64,000 nucleotides of DNA from UBA1757 sp045627385 (GTDB lineage Bacteria; Bacteroidota; Bacteroidia; Bacteroidales; UBA1402). How positions within the stretch are numbered: position 1 is the first letter of the stretch; each line of letters starts with the position of its first letter. A program made the translations under genes and the position numbers. The notes below the pieces were generated by a model. The model was not told the origin of the DNA and did no database searches. It saw only the letters and a list, made by a program, of their open reading frames with translations. Below are positions 59,461-64,000 of the stretch, piece by piece. The stretch covers positions 52,185 through 116,184 of the forward strand of contig JAZQNO010000010.1 in the NCBI GenBank assembly GCA_045627385.1, read 5' to 3'.

Positions 59461-61026
59461 TTAATTGATAATGATTTCCATAGGAGACAGACTCTGTTCG
59501 ATCTTGTCGGGACCCACCACGCGGATGCGCGAGATGAAGAAACGCTTGCCGCGGCCCAGCGCCCTTATCTGCGACTTCTGGCGGGCCGAGAACTCGGCGC
59601 CCTGCGACACCTCCACATTGGTGTTGCCCATCGAGTCATAGATGAGCGTTTCGAAAGAAAGCACCTTGAAGGGCACGTCGAGCAGATCGTCGTCGAGAGC
59701 GGCGATGATGCCCGGGGCATCCATGATGTTCTTCTTGGCGAAGGCCGTGCCGCCGCGGTATTTGCGGGTCACGCCGTTTTCGTCCTTATACTCGATGAAA
59801 GCGCGGGGTTCGGGCAGCGGACGCACGCGGAAAGGCATGCGCGCCACGTTCTGGCTGCGGCCGTCCATCACGGCGTTCACCGATACCACACATTCCTTGT
59901 TGATGTCGGTGGGCTTGGCAATCCAAGTGTTGCCCGAGCGGCTCAACGTGCCGTTGTTGACCGTGGCCGACACCTGATTGTCGGGCACGCCGGGCACGGA
60001 GATGCTCAGACGGTTGTCGATGCCGGCGTAGAGCACGTTCATCATCGTGTTGGAAACGGTGGCGGTGGGCTCCACCACGGTGAACTGTTCGTTGAACTCG
60101 TAGGTGCGGATGGTGCCGTCGCCGTGCTGCAGGTCGATGTGGCCCTTCACGGGGAACTGTCCCGTGCGGTTGGTCGCGATCTCGTACAGCCCGTTCTTGT
60201 CCATGGGCAGTTCTTCGCCGTTCACGAAGATGTGCGGACGCTGGGTGGAGTCTTCGGCCGAGAGGATGATGTTGGCGCGGTAGGTGTTGCCCCTGACGAT
60301 GTTCTGCGAGTTGGGGATCACGTAGGCCTTGATCTGGTTCACGCGGAAGTCGCCCACGTCGATGTCGTTGGTCAGGGTGTGGAGCACTTCGCCTTCCGCA
60401 TAGCGGATGTCGTTCTGCAGCTTGGAGAAGAACGTGAGCACAGCGCTCACGGGCATGTTGTCAAACATGGAGGTCTCCCAGTCCAGACCGCCGGCTTTGG
60501 CGCGCTCGGAGGGTTCGGTGGTGAAGTTGTCCAGGATGACTTTCTGCTTCAGACTGTCGGCGATCATGCTCACCATGTGTTCGCGGAAAGCCTCCATGTG
60601 GACGGCCAGTTCGTGGCCCTTGGTGCCCGTCGGGGGCAGCATGACCACGGCGGGGGCGTTGACGTCTTCGCGGCGCTGTATGTTGTCGATGTCGGCGTCT
60701 TTACCGTCGGCTTTGACGGCGATTTCCCATTTGAGCGATTCGATGTAGTTGTAGAGCGAATCGGCCAGCTGGCGCACTTCCTGCGACTTGGCGTAGGACT
60801 CGCCGCTCTTCTCGGGATTCTGCCGGAAAGATTCGTCCAGGTCGTCGTAGAGAGCCTGATTCTGCTGCTGGGCGTTCTGCGTGCTGCGCAGCAGGCTGTC
60901 TTCGACGAGTTCGAAACCGCCGAGCACATCCGACGACACGTTCAGGGCCAGCATGCAGAGGAGCATGATGTACATCAGCCCGATCATCTTCTGTCTGGGG
61001 GTCTCTGGAGCATTTGATGCAGCCAT
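59461..61026 (-). CDS. porM: Type IX secretion system motor protein PorM (GldM)
   Basis: 521 residues. One N-terminal membrane helix (QKMIGLMYIMLLCMLALNVSSDVL) is followed by a long periplasmic part of four domains (D1 helical bundle, then beta-domains). PorL and PorM form the proton-driven rotary motor, with PorM reaching the PorKN ring. Markers are NAQQQNQALYDDLDESF, VMLPPTGTKGHELAVHMEAFREHMV, FGSSMFDNMPVSA-type segment (WETSMFDNMPVSAVLTF) and RANIILSAEDSTQRPHIFVNG. It is 53 nt after porL. Confidence 0.96.
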   Translation of the reverse strand: MAASNAPETPRQKMIGLMYIMLLCMLALNVSSDVLGGFELVEDSLLRSTQNAQQQNQALYDDLDESFRQNPEKSGESYAKSQEVRQLADSLYNYIESLKWEIAVKADGKDADIDNIQRREDVNAPAVVMLPPTGTKGHELAVHMEAFREHMVSMIADSLKQKVILDNFTTEPSERAKAGGLDWETSMFDNMPVSAVLTFFSKLQNDIRYAEGEVLHTLTNDIDVGDFRVNQIKAYVIPNSQNIVRGNTYRANIILSAEDSTQRPHIFVNGEELPMDKNGLYEIATNRTGQFPVKGHIDLQHGDGTIRTYEFNEQFTVVEPTATVSNTMMNVLYAGIDNRLSISVPGVPDNQVSATVNNGTLSRSGNTWIAKPTDINKECVVSVNAVMDGRSQNVARMPFRVRPLPEPRAFIEYKDENGVTRKYRGGTAFAKKNIMDAPGIIAALDDDLLDVPFKVLSFETLIYDSMGNTNVEVSQGAEFSARQKSQIRALGRGKRFFISRIRVVGPDKIEQSLSPMEIIIN

Positions 61027-61079
61027 AGTGATATCTTGCTATCGAGGTTTTACGGTTTGGTTCAGAAGTCTCTGCCGGC

Positions 61080-62084
61080 TCAGGCGTCCTTGCTGTCGTT
61101 CTTGCTGTCGGCCTGCGGCATGCCCGGGAGGCTGTTGTTCGACATCATGGCCTGCAGCATGCGGCCGTAGATCTGGTTCAGGCTCGACAGGTTGTTGGCC
61201 ATGGCCTCGGTCTCGGTGTGGAAACGTTCGCTGTCCTGAGTGGAACCTTCGTACATGCCCTTGATGTTGAGCAGCCCCTGGTTGATGCGGTCGATGGTGT
61301 CGATCTGCGAACTGATGCTCTTGAGCTGGATTTCGTAGATGGTGTTCAGACCTCTGAGGTTGAGGTTCATGGCGTCCATCTGCTCGATGTATTCCTTCAG
61401 GCTCTTTTCCAGCGTCTGGGTCTCTTCTTCGGTGAAACTTATCTGCGGGATGCGGCCCAGTTCTTCGGCCTGTGCGGCAGCCTGTGCGGCGCTCTGCGCG
61501 GCCATGGTGGCCTGGGCGGCCGTGGTTGCGGCAGCCTGCATGGCGGCGATGTCTTCGGCCGAAACGCCGGCACCTGCGGGCTGAACGTTTGCGGGCTGAA
61601 CACCTGCGGGCTGAACACCTGCGGGCTGAACGTTTTCAGACTGGGCCTGAGCGACTTGCGCGGCGCCCATGACGGGACCTCCGGCCACGATGGGCATGCC
61701 GGCGTTCTGGACGGGAGCTTCGGCATTGGCCATCGGAGCCGCGCTCAGGGGAGCGCCTCCCACGATGACGGGACCGCCCGTCGTCTGGCCGCCTTCAAAC
61801 GAGGGCCGGTCTTCGGGATTGCCCGATTTCAGCACCGGGAACACCTCGTCCCAGCGGTACTGGCGGAAAGGCGGTTCGAAAGCCGAAATGGCAAACATCA
61901 GCACTTCGGTTCCCAGACCCACGGCCAGCATCACGTTGGCACCGTCGAGGTGGAGAATCTTGAACAGCGTTCCCAGGATGGCCACAGCGGCGCCGAATCC
62001 GTAGAAATAGTTGAACAGGGTCTTGCCCTTATAGCTTTCCAGAAAGGCTCTCAGGCCTTTGCCTTCTTTCTTTGTTTCAGACAT
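61080..62084 (-). CDS. porL: Type IX secretion system motor protein PorL (GldL)
   Basis: 334 residues. Two membrane helices lie at about 20-75 (FNYFYGFGAAVAILGTLFKILHL, NVMLAVGLGTEVLMFAISAFEPP) with the charged FEPPFRQYRWDEVFPVL just after; the Glu in helix 2 is the known proton-carrying residue. PorL forms the stator pentamer with PorM. An unusual middle linker follows, a Gln/Val/Pro/Ala repeat (about 150-168) and an Ala/Gln-rich helix (AAQATMAAQSAAQAAAQAEELG). The C-terminal cytoplasmic coiled coil (ETQTLEKSLKEYIEQMDAMNLNLRGLN) is typical. It is 57 nt after porK. Confidence 0.96.
   Translation of the reverse strand: MSETKKEGKGLRAFLESYKGKTLFNYFYGFGAAVAILGTLFKILHLDGANVMLAVGLGTEVLMFAISAFEPPFRQYRWDEVFPVLKSGNPEDRPSFEGGQTTGGPVIVGGAPLSAAPMANAEAPVQNAGMPIVAGGPVMGAAQVAQAQSENVQPAGVQPAGVQPANVQPAGAGVSAEDIAAMQAAATTAAQATMAAQSAAQAAAQAEELGRIPQISFTEEETQTLEKSLKEYIEQMDAMNLNLRGLNTIYEIQLKSISSQIDTIDRINQGLLNIKGMYEGSTQDSERFHTETEAMANNLSSLNQIYGRMLQAMMSNNSLPGMPQADSKNDSKDA
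61576..61635. repeat. Four 15-bp tandem repeats inside porL
   Basis: Four copies of a 15-bp unit starting GCGGGCTGAAC on the plus strand: 61576-61590, 61591-61605, 61606-61620 and 61621-61635; the inner two are identical and the outer two share GTTT ends. They encode a repeated (V/N)-V-Q-P-A-G type peptide in the PorL linker. The in-frame unit means copy number can change without a frameshift. Confidence 0.9.
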
Positions 62085-62141
62085 ATGTCAAATGGGTTTT
62101 TATTGTTTTCAAACACTGGGCGAACTTGCGGCTTCCGGCCG

Positions 62142-63548
62142 TCAATTGCTTCCAATCTGGCTGCGCACACAGCGGAAACCGATGTACGAACGCGTCTCGT
62201 TCTGATATTCGTACGTGCGCGTGCTCACCTGAATGAAAGGTGCGGCATCTTTCCACGAACCGCCGCGCACCACTTTGCGCTTCATCAGATACGGCTCGTT
62301 GCCGTAGGTGCGGCAGTTGTATTCGGGGTTCACTTCGTTGATCTCTTCGTAGGCCGAAGCGCTCCAGGTGGACGAGGTCCATTCCGCCACGTTGCCGGCC
62401 ATGTCGTAGAGGCCGTATTCGTTGGCGGGGAAGGAGGCCACCTTGCTGGTGATCAGGCTTCCGTCCTTGGTGAAATTGCCCTGCTGAGGCTTGAAGTTGG
62501 CGTAGTAGCAGCCCTTCTCGGTGTCGGCGTAGTTGCCCTTCCAGGGGAACTTGGTCTCCAGCTTCTGGCCGCGGGCGGCAAACTCCCATTCGGCTTCGGT
62601 GGGCAGACGGTATTCCAGCACTTCCTGGCCCTTGCTGCTGAGCGCCTGGTTCAGACGCTGCGTGCGCCAGTGGCAGAAGGCGCGGGCCTGCTCCCACGAC
62701 ACACCCACCACGGGATGGGCGCTGTAGCTCGGGTGCGAGAAATAATTCTTCATGTAGGGCACCGAATAGCTGTTTTCGAAATCGTTCACCCACACCGTCG
62801 TATCGGGATAAATCTCAATAATATAGGTGTTCAGAAAATCGTAACGCGAGCTGAGCGGTCGCGTGAGGGTCTCGCGCACGATCTTGCCGTCCTCGTCGTA
62901 GTAGGCCGTGTCCTTGGTAATCATCACCTGCGGCAGCGTGTTGGGATCGATGTCGGTGTTGCGGATACGCTTGGCCATGTTCAGCTGGTTGGCGCGCTTG
63001 GCAGCCTGCTCGAAATCGTACCATTCGTACTGGTAGGTGATGAGCTCGGTCTTGGTGCGATAGCCGCCCAGGATGGGGTCGGGCTCGCGCAGATAGTCCA
63101 GGGCCGTCAGCTCTTCCTCAGAGGCGCGCTTGCGGTCGGGGATGGGAAGCTTCCAGTTCAGGTAGGGCTTGATGGGGTCGCCCATCATGTTCTCCGTGAT
63201 TTTGTATTCGTCGTTGCCGCCGTAGGCGGGGTCGGCCAGCCGTTCGCGGATGATGGAGTCGCACACCCACTGCACGAACTGCTTGTACTGTCCGTTGGTG
63301 ATTTCGGTTTCGTCCATCCAGAACGAACCCACCGACACGGATTTCACGTTGTTCTGGGTGCCCCATATACTGTCGGTTTCCGATTGTCCGATTTCGAAAT
63401 GGCCCTGCTTCACCAGCACCATGCCATAAGGGTTTGGCTCGCTCCACGACGACGATTTGACCCCGACGAGTTCGCCGTTGTCATAGGATCCGCAGGCGCT
63501 GAAAACCAGCCCTGCCACGAGTGAAACTGCTCCAAAGATTTTTTTCAT
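62142..63548 (-). CDS. porK: Type IX secretion system ring lipoprotein PorK (GldK)
   Basis: 468 residues from the ATG at 63548 (a TTG two codons earlier exists). Lipobox VFSAC with Cys19. The body is an FGE/sulfatase-modifying-factor-like fold: GSFWMDETEITNGQYKQFVQWVC, PVVGVSWEQARAFCHWRTQRLNQAL, YRLPTEAEWEFAARG, YDMAGNVAEWTSSTWS, VVRGGSWKDAAPFIQVSTRTYEYQ and YIGFRCVRSQ. The formylglycine-generating cysteines are not needed in PorK; it is a structural lipoprotein of the PorKN ring under the outer membrane. It is the first full gene of the visible porKLMN order. Confidence 0.96.
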   Translation of the reverse strand: MKKIFGAVSLVAGLVFSACGSYDNGELVGVKSSSWSEPNPYGMVLVKQGHFEIGQSETDSIWGTQNNVKSVSVGSFWMDETEITNGQYKQFVQWVCDSIIRERLADPAYGGNDEYKITENMMGDPIKPYLNWKLPIPDRKRASEEELTALDYLREPDPILGGYRTKTELITYQYEWYDFEQAAKRANQLNMAKRIRNTDIDPNTLPQVMITKDTAYYDEDGKIVRETLTRPLSSRYDFLNTYIIEIYPDTTVWVNDFENSYSVPYMKNYFSHPSYSAHPVVGVSWEQARAFCHWRTQRLNQALSSKGQEVLEYRLPTEAEWEFAARGQKLETKFPWKGNYADTEKGCYYANFKPQQGNFTKDGSLITSKVASFPANEYGLYDMAGNVAEWTSSTWSASAYEEINEVNPEYNCRTYGNEPYLMKRKVVRGGSWKDAAPFIQVSTRTYEYQNETRSYIGFRCVRSQIGSN

Positions 63549-63619
63549 ACTCAATTCTTATCTGTTGCCTTGCGGCTTTTTAGTCTTGTCTGTTCTTGTC
63601 GGTCCCGGTCGGTCCGGTC

Positions 63620-63673
63620 TGTCTTCCGTTCCCGGTCGGTCTTCCGTTTCCGGTCTGTCTTCCGTTCCCGGTC
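63620..63673. repeat. Three 18-bp tandem repeats between porP and porK
   Basis: Three 18-bp units (63620-63637, 63638-63655, 63656-63673). Units 1 and 3 are identical; unit 2 differs at two positions. Shorter degenerate pieces extend on both sides (about 63585-63685). It fills most of the 144-nt gap between the porP stop and the porK start. On the minus strand the unit is purine-rich (GACCGGGAACGGAAGACA). No known role. Confidence 0.88.
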
Positions 63674-63692
63674 GGCTCTTGTCGGCCCTGCC

Positions 63693-64000
63693 TCAGAGCA
63701 GCCGGATGCTCTTCTGCTGGCGGTTGTTGACCGAGGTGTCGATCTTCTTACGGTATCCCACGAATACCTCGTGCGAACCGCTCACGCGATTGAGCGAGAT
63801 GTCGTAGGTGTAACCGATGGAGAGTCCGAAGTCGAAACGGGTTCCGATCATCACGGCCAGGGCGCTCCCGGGCCTGAACTCCAGTCCGCCCCAATGCTGC
63901 TGATTGTACTGGAGAATGGCCGACCAGTCGGTCTGCACGCTCACCAGGTCGCTCATGGCCATGAAGGACGGTTGCAGGGTCAATAACGGGTTTTTAAGAT
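63693..64000 (-). CDS. porP: PorP/SprF family type IX secretion membrane protein (N-terminus beyond window)
   Basis: The last 102 residues are visible; the frame is open to the window edge. It reads (L)KNPLLTLQPSFMAMSDLVSVQTDWSAILQYNQQHWGGLEFRPG and ends GSHEVFVGYRKKIDTSVNNRQQKSIRLL. The pattern of short outer-membrane strands with DISLNRV-SGSHEVFVGY near the end is typical of PorP/SprF proteins. PorP is an outer-membrane component required for type IX secretion. Being directly upstream of porK matches the porPKLMN order of Bacteroidales. The gene would start right of the window. Confidence 0.88.
   Translation of the reverse strand, partial: LKNPLLTLQPSFMAMSDLVSVQTDWSAILQYNQQHWGGLEFRPGSALAVMIGTRFDFGLSIGYTYDISLNRVSGSHEVFVGYRKKIDTSVNNRQQKSIRLL

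Noticed and set aside
61218..63524. A 768-codon open frame on the plus strand over porL and porK
   Set aside because: Antisense shadow of two clear type IX genes; repeated CGLN units simply mirror the porL repeat.
62142..63548. Formylglycine-generating enzyme / sulfatase modifier for porK
   Set aside because: The fold matches, but the lipobox and the porLMN neighbours show it to be the structural protein PorK.
63620..63673. Possible CRISPR array
   Set aside because: The 18-bp units are directly adjacent with no spacers between them and no cas genes exist in the window.

Overview
The window reads as chromosomal DNA of a member of the Bacteroidota, most likely the order Bacteroidales. The evidence is a nearly complete type IX secretion system (PorU, PorV, PorZ, PorK, PorL, PorM, PorN and the end of a PorP/SprF protein), many lipoproteins, an LptD/LptB lipopolysaccharide export pair, a combined alpha/gamma-type 2-oxoacid:ferredoxin oxidoreductase, and several promoters with the Bacteroidota pattern TTTG, about 19-20 nt, TAnnTTTG. 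The DNA looks GC-rich and densely coding. No phage, integrase, insertion sequence or CRISPR array was seen, so this is ordinary core chromosome with some accessory genes.

Layout. 1-3.6 kb: a cut-off DUF3822 gene and a small membrane-anchored protein (minus), then a RecD-like helicase and a lipid A-type acyltransferase (plus). 3.6-14.4 kb: a tight minus-strand train of fabG, fabK, a CpXC protein, a GH28 polygalacturonase-like enzyme, a nitroreductase, ispF, porV, porU, a FAH-fold hydrolase and a SUI1 factor. 14.5-17.4 kb: tsf, rpsB, rpsI, rplM. 17.5-24.8 kb: a ROK protein, a secreted CotH-like protein with a type IX sorting tail, dnaA, and an amidase/NamZ pair for peptidoglycan turnover. 24.8-29.7 kb (plus): an HD protein, lptD and an S37-type peptidase. 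30.9-38 kb (plus): an efflux operon with three different adaptor lipoproteins, a MacB-like permease, its ATPase and a TolC protein. 38-39.7 kb: serS, tRNA-Pro(CGG) and tRNA-Phe(GAA), each tRNA with its own promoter. 39.9-58.4 kb (minus): pckA, three lipoprotein carbohydrate-active or esterase enzymes, korB/korA, porZ, rdgB, nadA, a PL11 rhamnogalacturonan lyase, a three-module corrinoid methyltransferase fusion, lptB and manC. 58.5-64 kb (minus): porN, porM, porL, porK and the end of porP.

How the genes work together. PorKLMN with PorP form the motor and periplasmic ring of the type IX system; PorV, PorU and PorZ form the outer-membrane attachment complex that cuts the sorting tail and links cargo to an anionic lipopolysaccharide. 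LptD and LptB export lipopolysaccharide. The CotH-like protein is a probable cargo. GH28, PL11, GH43-like and esterase genes point to growth on pectin-type plant polysaccharide, but no SusC/SusD pair is present. FabK/FabG, KorAB and PckA suggest an anaerobic, fermentative life.

The least ordinary gene is the 955-residue fusion at 53619-56486. It joins a uroporphyrinogen-decarboxylase-like methyltransferase module to a homocysteine methyltransferase and a cobalamin-binding module, without the folate-binding and reactivation modules of classical MetH. It could be a methionine synthase that takes methyl groups from an unidentified donor. The efflux operon with three tandem adaptors is the second item worth testing.
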